Source: Reyranella sp. (GTDB lineage Bacteria > Pseudomonadota > Alphaproteobacteria > Reyranellales > Reyranellaceae). From it: a stretch of 64,000 nucleotides of DNA. Shown piece after piece: positions 25,226 through 33,984 of the stretch. The notes under the pieces are model-generated. The model was not told where the DNA came from. It did no database searches and saw only the letters and a program-made list of their open reading frames with translations. The stretch covers positions 62,001 to 126,000 of the forward strand of contig NZ_JAUSBN010000047.1 of the NCBI RefSeq assembly GCF_030651995.1, in the 5' to 3' direction. The translations under genes and the position numbers were made by a program. The stretch's first letter is position 1. Each line of letters opens with the position of its first letter.

Positions 25226-26730
25226 CCGCGCCGTCCCTCGAACTGATCGGCTTCACCAAGCGCTTCGGCGCGATGGCCGCGCTCGACGACGTTTCGGTGA
25301 AGATCGAGGCCGGCGCCTTCCACGCGCTGCTGGGCGAGAACGGTGCGGGCAAGAGCACGCTCGTGAAGTGCGCCATGGGCTACTACGCCGCCGACCAGGG
25401 CCAGATCCTGCTGAACGATCGCGAGGTCGAGATCGCCCATCCGCGCCAGGCGCACGAGCTGGGGCTCGGCATGGTCTACCAGCACTTCACCCTGGTGCCG
25501 AACATGACGGTGCTGGAGAACTTCGTGCTGTCGCGCGGCGACCTGCCGGCGGTGATCGACTGGGCGGCCGAGCGGCGGGCGCTCAACGCCTACTTCGAGA
25601 CGACGCCGTTCACCGTCCCGGTCGACGTGGCCGTCGCCGACCTCGCGGCCGGCCAGAAGCAGAAGGGCGAGATCCTTCGCCAGCTCTACCTCAAGCGCAA
25701 CCTGCTGATCCTCGACGAGCCGACCTCGGTGCTGACGCCCGACGAGGCCGACGAGGTGTTGACCACGCTCAAGAAGCTGACCGACGACGGGCAGATCACC
25801 ATCGTCACCATCACGCACAAGTTCCGTGAAGTGAACACCTATTGCGACGCCGTCACGGTGCTGCGCCGCGGCCAGCTGATCGGCACGAAGCCGACGAGCG
25901 AACTCGACAACGACATGATGGCCGAGATGATGGTCGGCCGGCGCGAGACGCGCACCGTGGTCGAGCGCGAAATCCGAGCGCCAGGCAAGGCCGTGCTGAA
26001 GCTCGAAGGGCTGAGCGTCGCCGACAATGTCGGCCAGCTCGCGGTCGAGGATCTGGCGCTGGAGATCCGCGCCGGAGAGATCGTCGGTGTCGCGGGCGTG
26101 TCAGGCAACGGCCAGCGCGAGCTCGTCGAGACTCTGGCCGGCCAGCGCGACCACGAGGCGGGCCGCATGCTGGTGCACGGCGAGGTCTATACCGCGACGC
26201 GGCCCGAGATGGTCCGCCACAGGATCGCCTGCCTTCCGGAGGAGCCGCTGCGCAACGCCTGTGTCGCGGACATGTCGGTGGCGGAGAACATGGCGCTGCG
26301 TTCCTTCGACCAGTCGCCCTCCTCGCCCGACGGCATCCGCCTCCGGCGCGGCCCGATGCGCGAGACGGCGCGCAAGCTGATCGAGGCCTACAAGGTGAAG
26401 ACGCCGGGCCCGGATGCTGCCATCCGCGGCTTGTCGGGCGGCAACGTGCAACGCGCCGTGCTGGCGCGCGAACTGTCGAGCGAAGGCGACCTGCTGATCG
26501 TGGCCAATCCCTGCTTCGGCCTCGACTTCGCCGCCGTCGCCGAGATCCGCGCCCGCATCGTGCAGGCGCGCAACCGCGGCGCCGCGGTGCTGCTGGTCAG
26601 CGAGGATCTCGACGAGATCCTGCAGCTCTCCGACCGCATCGTCGTCATGTTCGACGGCAGGCTGGCGCTGCAGACCGACGCGGCCAGCGCCGACGTCGGC
26701 GCCATCGGCCGCGCCATGGCGGGACACTGA
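25222..26730 (+). CDS. BMP-type ABC transporter, double ATP-binding protein, 502 aa
   Basis: Translation starts at GTG 25222, overlapping the previous stop. Domain 1 has Walker A 'GENGAGKST' near residue 34 and Walker B 'LLILDEPTS'; its signature is '[11 protein letters not shown]'. Domain 2 is degenerate, as usual in this family: '[10 protein letters not shown]' for Walker A and '[12 protein letters not shown]' for Walker B, with '[15 protein letters not shown]' as signature. It energises the two permeases. Family architecture matches sugar/nucleoside ATPases such as YufO. Confidence 0.93.
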   Translation: MTAPSLELIGFTKRFGAMAALDDVSVKIEAGAFHALLGENGAGKSTLVKCAMGYYAADQGQILLNDREVEIAHPRQAHELGLGMVYQHFTLVPNMTVLENFVLSRGDLPAVIDWAAERRALNAYFETTPFTVPVDVAVADLAAGQKQKGEILRQLYLKRNLLILDEPTSVLTPDEADEVLTTLKKLTDDGQITIVTITHKFREVNTYCDAVTVLRRGQLIGTKPTSELDNDMMAEMMVGRRETRTVVEREIRAPGKAVLKLEGLSVADNVGQLAVEDLALEIRAGEIVGVAGVSGNGQRELVETLAGQRDHEAGRMLVHGEVYTATRPEMVRHRIACLPEEPLRNACVADMSVAENMALRSFDQSPSSPDGIRLRRGPMRETARKLIEAYKVKTPGPDAAIRGLSGGNVQRAVLARELSSEGDLLIVANPCFGLDFAAVAEIRARIVQARNRGAAVLLVSEDLDEILQLSDRIVVMFDGRLALQTDAASADVGAIGRAMAGH

Positions 26731-26763
26731 TGAGCGGCGCGAGATGCCGATTCTAGTCTCGTT

Positions 26764-26833
26764 GTCATCCCGAGCGCAGCGAGGGACCTTTAATTGCCGG
26801 CGCGCAAAGGTCCCTCGCTGCGCTCAGGATGAC
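26764..26833. repeat. Palindromic intergenic repeat, family C, copy 2
   Basis: This 70 bp hairpin is almost identical to the one at 15282-15351 ('gtcatcccgagcgcagcgag', 'ggaccttta', complement arm). It lies between the ATPase gene and the second cysteine hydrolase, and may limit read-through. Confidence 0.85.
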
Positions 26834-26863
26834 ACCTGTTTCTGAACCCCTGTTGGTGCGCCC

Positions 26864-27526
26864 ATGAAGACCATCGCTGCCCAACCGTTCGACTTCACTT
26901 TCGATCCCGCGCACACGGCGCTGATCGTCATCGACATGCAGCGCGACTTCATCGAGCCGGGCGGCTTCGGTGCGACCCTGGGCAACGATGTGAGCCTTCT
27001 ATCCGCAATCGTGCCGACGGTCGGCCGGCTGATCGAGGCCTTCCGCAGCGCCGGGCTGACGATCATCCATACGCGCGAATGCCATAAGCCCGATTTGTCG
27101 GATTGCCCGCCGGCCAAGCGGCTGCGCGGCAAGCCGTCGATGCGGATCGGCGATCCCGGCGCGATGGGCCGCATCCTGATCGCCGGCGAACCGGGCGCCG
27201 ACATCGTGCCGGAACTCAGCCCGAAGCCTGGCGAAATCGTGCTCGACAAGCCGGGCAAGGGGGCGTTCTACGCGACGCCGCTCGGCGACATCCTGGCCGA
27301 GCGCGGGGTCACGCATCTCGTATTCGCGGGGGTCACGACGGAGGTGTGCGTGCAGACGACCATGCGCGAGGCCAACGACCGCGGCTTCGAGTGCCTGCTG
27401 GCCGAGGACGCGACCGAAAGCTATTTCCCGGAGTTCAAGAAGGCGGCGCTCGACATGATCCGCGCCCAGGGCGCGATCGTCGGCTGGACCGCCCCCGTCG
27501 ATCAGATCGCCGAGGCGCTGCGCTGA
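26864..27526 (+). CDS. Isochorismatase-fold cysteine hydrolase, 220 aa
   Basis: The triad is D24 ('VIDMQRDF'), K129 ('LDKPGKGAF') and C162 ('TTEVCVQTT'), with Q202 matching Q209 of the biuret-hydrolase-like paralogue at 24542. '[18 protein letters not shown]' and '[16 protein letters not shown]' also align with that paralogue. It is probably an amidohydrolase on a small ureide or amide taken up by the same transporter; the substrate is unknown. The gene is separated from the operon by a family C hairpin and is convergent with hspQ, stop to stop with no gap. Confidence 0.82.
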   Translation: MKTIAAQPFDFTFDPAHTALIVIDMQRDFIEPGGFGATLGNDVSLLSAIVPTVGRLIEAFRSAGLTIIHTRECHKPDLSDCPPAKRLRGKPSMRIGDPGAMGRILIAGEPGADIVPELSPKPGEIVLDKPGKGAFYATPLGDILAERGVTHLVFAGVTTEVCVQTTMREANDRGFECLLAEDATESYFPEFKKAALDMIRAQGAIVGWTAPVDQIAEALR

Positions 27527-27898
27527 CTAGTGCAGCGCACGCTCGCGCGAGACGTAGTGGCCGCGCTTCAGTTCCTTGAAGAACTGCGGCACCTGCGGAT
27601 GCGACACCGGCTTACCGGTATCGTCGGCCAGCAGGTTCTGCTCCGACACGTAGGCCACGTAGGTGGTCTGGGCGTTCTCGGCCAGCAGATGGTAGAAGGG
27701 CTGGTCGCGGCGCGGCCGCACCTCTTCGGGGATCGACGACAGCCACTCCTCGGTGTTCGCGAACACCGGGTCGACGTCGAAGATCACGCCGCGAAAGGGG
27801 TAGACGCGGTGCTTCACCACCTGGCCGATGGCGAACTTGGCGCAACGCACGGGCGGCGCGGCGAGCGCCGGGGCAGAAGCCTGATTGATGGGTTCCAT
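27527..27898 (-). CDS. hspQ: Heat shock protein HspQ, 123 aa
   Basis: 'FAIGQVVKHRVYPFRGVIFDVDP' (partly: IGQVVKHRVYPFRG) and 'QPFYHLLAEN', 'YVSEQNLLADD' are the core of the HspQ/YccV family, which binds hemimethylated DNA and tunes Lon protease. The start at ATG 27898 gives a ~17-residue Ala/Pro leader before the domain; a longer frame to 28018 has no support. The 199 bp between this gene and the metallo-hydrolase at 28098 holds no other gene and should contain the divergent promoters. Confidence 0.9.
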   Translation of the reverse strand: MEPINQASAPALAAPPVRCAKFAIGQVVKHRVYPFRGVIFDVDPVFANTEEWLSSIPEEVRPRRDQPFYHLLAENAQTTYVAYVSEQNLLADDTGKPVSHPQVPQFFKELKRGHYVSRERALH

Positions 27899-28097
27899 AG
27901 ACAAAGTATTGCTCCGAACTGGCCGGTAGGCAACGCAGTCGGGACGCCGGATTCGACCGCCGACTGCAAGAATACGTGAAAAACAGCCGTATAGATCGCT
28001 ACGCAAGAATGTGGCCAAGGTGCAAGGACCTCGCGCCTCGGTTGACGGGACGCACCTCGGTGTGGACTCTGGCGAAATACTCGGTGGGAAGGGTTGA

Positions 28098-28946
28098 TTG
28101 GTCGAAGGTCTGAAAGTCCGCTTCTGGGGCGTACGGGGATCGATTTCGTGCCCCGGCGCGGAATACGTTCGCTATGGCGGCAATACGTCGTGTCTGGAGA
28201 TCACCGCCGGGGGCCGGCGCCTCATCTTCGATGCCGGCACGGGTATTCGCACGCTGGGGGTAGAACTGGCGCGACAGCCGCCCCACGACATCGACATCTA
28301 TTTCACCCACACCCATCTCGACCACATCTCGGGGCTCACTTTCTTTGCGCCCCTGTTCGACCGACGCAATTCGGTGCGCATGTGGGCCGGCCATCTCGAG
28401 GCGCCCTACACGCTGAAGAAGGTGGTCGGGCACCTGATGCAGGCGCCGCTCTATCCGGTGTCCCTCGACGTCTTCCAGGCCCGCGTCGAATTCCGCGAGT
28501 TCAAGTCGGGCGAGAACCTGTCGTGCGGCGCCGTCGCCGTGCGCACGATACCGCTCAACCATCCCAACGGCGCCACCGGCTATCGCATCGACCATCTCGG
28601 CAAGTCGATCTGCTACATCACCGACACCGAACACCGGGAAGGTGAGCGCGACTCCACGATCGTCGACCTCTGTCGCGGCGCCGACGTGATGATCTACGAT
28701 TCGAGCTACACCGACGAGGAATACGCGCGCTATCGCGGTTGGGGACACTCGACCTGGCAGGAGGGCGTGCGAGTCGCCGATGCGGCCGGCGTCGGCACGC
28801 TGGCGATCTTCCATCACGATCCCAGCCACGACGACGCGTTCATGGACGGTGTCGCGCGGGCCGCCGCCCTCGCACGCCCGGGCGTTGCGGCAAGCGGCCT
28901 GCCGCGTGTCCTCGTCGCCCATGAAGGCCTCACGCTGACGCCGTGA
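28098..28946 (+). CDS. MBL-fold metallo-hydrolase, 282 aa
   Basis: The TTG start at 28098 follows GGGAAGGG. The zinc site is 'THTHLDHISG' (HxHxDH) near residues 70-76, with further ligands in 'YITDTEH' and 'FHHDPSHDD'. 'LIFDAGTGIRTLG' is the usual substrate-loop region. The family spans phosphodiesterases, RNase Z-like and PhnP-like enzymes, so the substrate is open. The product appears cytoplasmic. The methyltransferase gene follows after 10 bp. Confidence 0.87.
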   Translation: MVEGLKVRFWGVRGSISCPGAEYVRYGGNTSCLEITAGGRRLIFDAGTGIRTLGVELARQPPHDIDIYFTHTHLDHISGLTFFAPLFDRRNSVRMWAGHLEAPYTLKKVVGHLMQAPLYPVSLDVFQARVEFREFKSGENLSCGAVAVRTIPLNHPNGATGYRIDHLGKSICYITDTEHREGERDSTIVDLCRGADVMIYDSSYTDEEYARYRGWGHSTWQEGVRVADAAGVGTLAIFHHDPSHDDAFMDGVARAAALARPGVAASGLPRVLVAHEGLTLTP

Positions 28947-28956
28947 GCAGACCGCG

Positions 28957-29793
28957 ATGAGCGCCAGATCAAAGTTGCGCGGCCGCTGGCGGCGGTTCGC
29001 CCTTGGTTTGCCGACCGTGCTCGGCCTGAAGCCGCGCGGCTGGTTCATTCCGCACCGCTATGCGCCCTTGCTGCCGCCGCCGGGTTCGCAGCCGCCCTAT
29101 CCCGCGATCGAGCGCCTGTTCGAGGAGCATGCCGACCAGTTCGCCGCCGTGCTCGACGCCGTCGACGCGCGGGCGGAAGCGCTCGAAAGCTGCACCGCGA
29201 TGTTCGAGCAGTCGTGGTTCCCGTCGCTCGACGCCGCCGTGGCGTATGCGCTGGTCCGCGAGCGCAAGCCGCGACACATCATCGAGGTGGGCTCGGGTCA
29301 TTCGACCCGGCTGCTGTCCAAGGCCCTGGGCGGCGTCGGCGAAATTCTGGCGATCGATCCGGCACCGCGAGCCGACATTGCCGACCTGCCCGGGGTCCGC
29401 GTGAAGTCTTCGACCCTGCAGGCGGCCCCGGACACGGTCTTCGACGGCCTCGTCCAGGGCGACGTCCTGTTCATCGATTCCAGCCACATCCTGATGCCGG
29501 GCAGCGACGTCGACATCCTGTTGAACCGCGTTCTGCCGCGCCTGCCGTCCGGCACGCTGGTCCATATCCACGACATCTTCCTGCCGTTCGACTATCCCGC
29601 GATCTGGGGCTGGCGTGCCTACAACGAGCAGCAGGGCGTGGTTCCCCTGCTGACGAGCGGCGCTTTCAAGCCGATCTTCTCCAGCGTCTGGGCGGAGCGG
29701 CGCATGGCCGACCGCCTGGCCGCCTCGGTGATCTCGCGCCTGCCGCGACCGCCGGATGCGCTCCCCGCCAGTCTCTGGCTGGAAAAGCTCTGA
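28957..29793 (+). CDS. Class I SAM-dependent methyltransferase, 278 aa
   Basis: The Rossmann motif I reads 'IIEVGSGHSTRLLSKAL' near residue 108, followed by 'ILAIDPAPR' and 'DVLFIDSSHI', as in the Methyltransf_24 group. 'VHIHDIFLPFDYP' is a typical post-core motif. The first ~45 residues are basic (MSARSKLRGRWRR) and may contact a membrane or nucleic acid. The stop overlaps the cyclase start by one base (TGATG), so the two are coupled. The substrate is unknown. Confidence 0.83.
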   Translation: MSARSKLRGRWRRFALGLPTVLGLKPRGWFIPHRYAPLLPPPGSQPPYPAIERLFEEHADQFAAVLDAVDARAEALESCTAMFEQSWFPSLDAAVAYALVRERKPRHIIEVGSGHSTRLLSKALGGVGEILAIDPAPRADIADLPGVRVKSSTLQAAPDTVFDGLVQGDVLFIDSSHILMPGSDVDILLNRVLPRLPSGTLVHIHDIFLPFDYPAIWGWRAYNEQQGVVPLLTSGAFKPIFSSVWAERRMADRLAASVISRLPRPPDALPASLWLEKL

Positions 29794-31145
29794 TGCTGCG
29801 CCATCTGCGCGTCTGGTTGTTCGGCAGCGGCGATGCGGCCCAGCTGCCCGAGCGCGTGCGCGCGGCGATCGAACGCCAGCAGGAGCAGAGCGAGATCCTG
29901 ATCGGCTGGGTGCAGCTGGTCATCGTGGTGCTGGTCGCCACGGTCTACGAATCGAGCTCCATGCCGAGTGGTGTGGTGCAGGAGGATTACTCCTTCGAGT
30001 TCGAGGTGCTGGTGATCTACGGCGCCTTCTGTCTGCTGCGACTGGGCCTCGCCTACGCACGCCTGTTGCGGCCCTGGATGCTCTACCTGTCGGTGATCGC
30101 CGACATGCTCCTGCTGATGGGGCTGATCTACTCGTTCCACTACAAGTACGCCCAGCCGGCGGTCTTCTATCTGAAGGCGCCGACGTTCCTCTACGTGTTC
30201 CTGTTCATCGCCCTCCGCGCGCTGCGCTTCGAGGCGCGCTTCGTCGTGTTCACCGGCCTCGCGGCGATCGCGGGCTGGATCGGGCTCATCCTCTACGCGT
30301 TGGGCGGCCGTGGCGGGCCGGCCAATCCGACCGACGACTTCGTCGAGTACATGACCTCGAACGCATTTCTGGTCCACGCCGAGGCCGACAAGATCATCGC
30401 CATCCTGCTCACCACCCTGGTACTGGCGCTGGCCATCTCGCGGGCCCGTCACCTGCTGGTGCAGGCGGTGAGCGAAAGCGCCGCGGCGCAGGATCTGTCG
30501 CGCTTCTTCGATCCCGGAGTCGCGGCGCGCATCCGCGGCGCGGCGATTTCGATCAAAGCGGGTGAAGGCGAGCTGCGCGATGTCGCGATCCTCACCGCCG
30601 ACCTGCGCGGCTTCACACGGCTGTCGATGGAACTCCCGCCGGATGAAGTGATGAAGGTCCTGCAGGACTACCAGAGGCGCGTCTGCCCGCTGATCGCGGA
30701 GGCCGGCGGCAGCATCGACAAGTTCCTGGGTGACGGCATCCTGGCCTCGTTCGGCGCGGTCATGCCGTCGGCGACCGCCGCCGCCGACGCGCTCCGGGCG
30801 GCCGACGCGGTGATGGCGGCCGCCGCAAACTGGGCTTCGGAACGTCGCGCGGCGGGCCTCCCGCCCCTGGAGATCGGCCTTGCCGTCGCGTCCGGGCGGG
30901 TGGTGTTCGGCGCGGTCGGCGATGGCGAACGGCTCGAATTCACGGTGATCGGGGAGGCCGTGAATCTCGCGACGAAGCTCGAGAAGCACAACAAGGAAGA
31001 GGGAACCCGCGCCCTGACGGACGGCGAAACCTATGCGCTCGCCGAGCGTCAGGGCTATCGTGCGCCCACGGTGCCTGAGCGGCGGCCGAATCGGAAGGTT
31101 GGCGGCGTTACGGAATCTGTCGATATTGTGGTCCTTGCCGCCTGA
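29793..31145 (+). CDS. Membrane class III adenylate/guanylate cyclase, 450 aa
   Basis: Five or six hydrophobic helices (residues ~35-215) precede a cytoplasmic cyclase domain from ~260. Metal-binding aspartates lie in 'LTADLRGFTRL' and 'DKFLGDGILASF'; the latter Lys is the usual purine-contact residue. 'FTVIGEAVNLATKLE' keeps the catalytic Asn but has Lys where the transition-state Arg normally sits. Product is likely cAMP, but specificity is not certain. A stand-alone cNMP-binding protein is encoded at 10706, a possible receptor. Confidence 0.88.
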   Translation: MLRHLRVWLFGSGDAAQLPERVRAAIERQQEQSEILIGWVQLVIVVLVATVYESSSMPSGVVQEDYSFEFEVLVIYGAFCLLRLGLAYARLLRPWMLYLSVIADMLLLMGLIYSFHYKYAQPAVFYLKAPTFLYVFLFIALRALRFEARFVVFTGLAAIAGWIGLILYALGGRGGPANPTDDFVEYMTSNAFLVHAEADKIIAILLTTLVLALAISRARHLLVQAVSESAAAQDLSRFFDPGVAARIRGAAISIKAGEGELRDVAILTADLRGFTRLSMELPPDEVMKVLQDYQRRVCPLIAEAGGSIDKFLGDGILASFGAVMPSATAAADALRAADAVMAAAANWASERRAAGLPPLEIGLAVASGRVVFGAVGDGERLEFTVIGEAVNLATKLEKHNKEEGTRALTDGETYALAERQGYRAPTVPERRPNRKVGGVTESVDIVVLAA

Positions 31146-31235
31146 GGCGCGGGACCGCCCGGGAAGCGGCAGGCGGGGTTGCCTTGCCCTTTGCCCATTC
31201 GCAGCCTATGTAATTTGCGACAGTGGAGCGCCATC

Positions 31236-31955
31236 GTGGGTAATAACTACGACATCATCCTGATCGGGTTGGTCGCGGTCTTCTTGATCCTGCGGCTGCG
31301 GTCCGTGCTGGGCAAGCGTACCGGCAACGAACAGCCGCCGGCACGCGATCCCTTCACGCCACCCGCACCGCCACCGCCCCGTGTCGGCGATGCACCGCAA
31401 GGAAACGACAATGTCGTGCCGCTGCCGACGGCCAATGCGCCGGCGCCGCGTCAGTCGTCGCCCACCAGCGGCCCCGGCGGCATTCGCGCCACCGTCCTGC
31501 CGACGGCAACCGCCGGCGTTGCCGCCATTCGCGCCGCCGACCCGGACTTCGAACCGATCGGCTTCACGGGCGGCGCGCGCGCGGCCTTCACCGCCATCGT
31601 CGAGGCCTTCGCCCGCGGCGACACCGCGACGCTGAAGCCGCTGCTCGACAGCACCACCTATGCCAGCTTCGAATCCGCCATTCGCGGTCGCATCGAGCGC
31701 AACGAGAAGGCTGAAACGACGCTGATCGGCTTCGAGGCGTCCGATGTTGCCGGCGCGGACATGGAGGGCACGAACGCCGTCGTCACCGTGCGCTTCGTGA
31801 GCGAGCAGATCAACGTCGTGCGCAATGCCGACAGCCAGATCGTCGATGGCAATCCGAACGAAGTGCAGAAGGTCGTCGACCTCTGGACGTTCCGTCGCGA
31901 CACCACTTCCGGCGATCCCAACTGGCAGCTGGTGAAGACCGAAAGCGAAGGCTGA
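31236..31955 (+). CDS. Tim44-like domain protein, 239 aa
   Basis: A GTG at 31236 with an upstream TGGAG site is taken as start, giving 'GNNYDIILIGLVAVFLILRLRSVLG', a single N-terminal membrane anchor, then a Pro-rich linker and a Tim44 fold from ~100 ('RAAFTAIVEAFARGDTATLKPLL'). 'VDLWTFRRDTTSGDPNWQLVKTES' ends the domain. The domain in mitochondria tethers import motors to membranes; bacterial relatives sit at the inner membrane and their role is little known. mltA follows after 17 bp, an order common in alphaproteobacteria. Confidence 0.88.
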   Translation: MGNNYDIILIGLVAVFLILRLRSVLGKRTGNEQPPARDPFTPPAPPPPRVGDAPQGNDNVVPLPTANAPAPRQSSPTSGPGGIRATVLPTATAGVAAIRAADPDFEPIGFTGGARAAFTAIVEAFARGDTATLKPLLDSTTYASFESAIRGRIERNEKAETTLIGFEASDVAGADMEGTNAVVTVRFVSEQINVVRNADSQIVDGNPNEVQKVVDLWTFRRDTTSGDPNWQLVKTESEG

Positions 31956-31972
31956 GGGAGGCTTTTCCGGGA

Positions 31973-33073
31973 ATGCGAAGGAGCCTCCTCGCCGGTTGCG
32001 TGGCCCTGTTTGCCGCCGCTCTCCTCTCTGCCTGCGCCTCGACCCCCGGCTCCGCGCCCCAGCAGCGCATTGCGATGGAGCCGACCTCCTATAACGAAAT
32101 CGCCGGCTGGGCCGGGGATCGCCACGCCGAGGCGCTTGCAGCCTTTCGCCGTTCCTGCCCCAGGCTGACCGCTGGCCCCGACGTCAGGATCGCCACCGAC
32201 GGTGGCGAGAAGACGATCACCGCCGGCGAATGGAAGCACATCTGCGATGCCGCCGGCGCGGTGAAGGTCGGCGACGCCCGCGGCGCACGCAATTTCTTCG
32301 AATCGAATTTCCGCCCTCTGATCGTCAAGGCGCCGGGCAAGTTCACCGGCTACTTCGAGCCCGAGATGCGCGGCAGCAAGGTGCCGTCCCGCCTCTTCAC
32401 CGTCCCGGTCTACCGCAAGCCGCCCGACCTGACCGATCAACCCTATTTGACGCGCGCCGAGATCGAAGCGGGCGCGCTCAAGGGCAAGGGCCTCGAGATC
32501 GCCTATGTGCAGGATCCGGTAGGCCTGTTCGAGATGCAGGTGCAGGGCAGCGGGCGCATTCAGCTCGCCGAGGGCGGCAGCATGACCCTCGGCTTCGACG
32601 GCTCCAACAACCGCCCCTATACCGCGATCGGCGCCGTGCTGGTCGAGATGGGCATCATGAAGAAGGAAGACGCGACCTGGCCGGCGATTCGCGACTGGCT
32701 GAAGCGCAATCCGCAGCAGGCGCGGGACGTCATGCGCCGGAACGAACGCTACATCTTCTTCAGGGACACAAGGACTTCGGCCCCGATCGGCGCCCAGGGC
32801 GTGCCGCTCACCGCCCAGCGCAGCATGGCGGTGGACCCGACGCTCACGCCATACGGCACGCCGGTCTGGATCGACACGCGCCGTCCGGTGTATCGCAAGC
32901 CCGGCGCCACCGAATCCTATCGCCGGCTGATGATCGCACAGGACACGGGCGCGGCGATCAAGGGCCCGGCGCGCGGCGACGTATTCTACGGCGCCGGCGC
33001 GCAGGCAGCCGACTGGGCCGGCCGCATGAACAGCGACGGTCGCGCCGTCGTCCTCGTTCCAAACAAGAACTGA
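31973..33073 (+). CDS. mltA: Membrane-bound lytic murein transglycosylase A, 366 aa
   Basis: A lipoprotein signal ends 'ALLSACAS' near residue 23, so the enzyme is probably outer-membrane anchored. 'FTGYFEPEMRGSK' and 'VQGSGRIQLAEGG' mark the MltA domain, and the C-terminal 3D domain holds the catalytic Asp ('AQDTGAAIKGPARGDVFYG'). It cleaves the glycan chain of peptidoglycan to 1,6-anhydro ends. A 9-bp GC hairpin (33072-33098) directly after the stop has no T-run and is weak evidence of a terminator. Confidence 0.95.
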   Translation: MRRSLLAGCVALFAAALLSACASTPGSAPQQRIAMEPTSYNEIAGWAGDRHAEALAAFRRSCPRLTAGPDVRIATDGGEKTITAGEWKHICDAAGAVKVGDARGARNFFESNFRPLIVKAPGKFTGYFEPEMRGSKVPSRLFTVPVYRKPPDLTDQPYLTRAEIEAGALKGKGLEIAYVQDPVGLFEMQVQGSGRIQLAEGGSMTLGFDGSNNRPYTAIGAVLVEMGIMKKEDATWPAIRDWLKRNPQQARDVMRRNERYIFFRDTRTSAPIGAQGVPLTAQRSMAVDPTLTPYGTPVWIDTRRPVYRKPGATESYRRLMIAQDTGAAIKGPARGDVFYGAGAQAADWAGRMNSDGRAVVLVPNKN

Positions 33074-33192
33074 CGGCCGGGACGCATTGCCGGCCGTCGG
33101 CGGTCGCGCCGGCAGTCCGCCCCCATCAGTCTGGAACAAATTCCGGACAAGTGGTCGTTGCACGCCAAATTCACCGCTGCCATGTTCGGGCT

Positions 33193-33984
33193 GTGTCCAC
33201 ATCACCGTCCAAACCACCCGCCCGCCCGCGCCGCGTCGCGCTCTTCGTCACCTGTCTCGTCGACCTGTTCCGGCCGTCGGTCGGCTTTGCTGCGGTGAAG
33301 TTGCTCGAGGATGCCGGCTGCACCGTTGACGTGCCGCCGGCCCAGGTCTGCTGCGGCCAGCCGGCCTACAATACCGGCGACCGGGCCACGACCCGCGCCA
33401 TTGCCGCGCAGGTGATCGACGCCTTCGAAGGCTACGACGCGGTCGTGGCGCCCTCCGGCTCCTGCGGTGGAATGCTGTCGCACCACTATCCGGGCCTGTT
33501 CGACGACGATCCCGCCATGAAGGCCCGCGCGCAGAACCTGGCCGATCGCAGCTACGAGCTGATCGCATTTCTGGTGGATGTGTTGGGCGTCAGGGATGTC
33601 GCGGCGCGCTACGACGGTCGCGTGACCTATCACGACTCCTGCTCCGGCCTGCGCGAGCTCGGCGTCAAGGCTCAGCCACGCAACCTGCTGGGATCGGTGA
33701 AGGGACTCGAGCTCCGGGAGATGAAGACCCCCGAAGTCTGTTGCGGCTTCGGCGGCACGTTCTGCGTGAAGTACCCCGAGATCTCGAACGCGATGGTCGG
33801 CGAGAAGTCGGCCGATATCGCATCCACCGGAGCCGACACGCTGCTGGCCGGCGATCTCGGTTGCCTCATGAACATGGCGGGCAAGCTGCAGCGCGAAGGC
33901 AGCGCCATCCGCGTGCGCCATGTCGCCGAGGTACTGGCCGGGATGGGCGACCTGCCGGCGATCGGCGAACCGGAGCGCAGCTGA
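33193..33984 (+). CDS. lutA: Lactate utilization protein A, Fe-S oxidoreductase, 263 aa
   Basis: Two CCG-type cysteine clusters ('QVCCGQPAYNTGD', 'CGGMLSHHY' and 'SCSGLRELGVK', 'VCCGFGGTFCVKY') bind iron-sulfur centres, as in LutA/LldE. With lutB and lutC it forms a membrane-associated complex that oxidises L-lactate to pyruvate. The GTG at 33193 is the likely start; no better one is in frame. The stop overlaps lutB (TGATG). Confidence 0.93.
   Translation: MSTSPSKPPARPRRVALFVTCLVDLFRPSVGFAAVKLLEDAGCTVDVPPAQVCCGQPAYNTGDRATTRAIAAQVIDAFEGYDAVVAPSGSCGGMLSHHYPGLFDDDPAMKARAQNLADRSYELIAFLVDVLGVRDVAARYDGRVTYHDSCSGLRELGVKAQPRNLLGSVKGLELREMKTPEVCCGFGGTFCVKYPEISNAMVGEKSADIASTGADTLLAGDLGCLMNMAGKLQREGSAIRVRHVAEVLAGMGDLPAIGEPERS

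Noticed and set aside
15282-26833. CRISPR array or insertion-sequence ends from the repeated palindromes
   Set aside because: The repeats are single hairpins far apart, with no regular spacers, no transposase gene and no target duplications that I could see.
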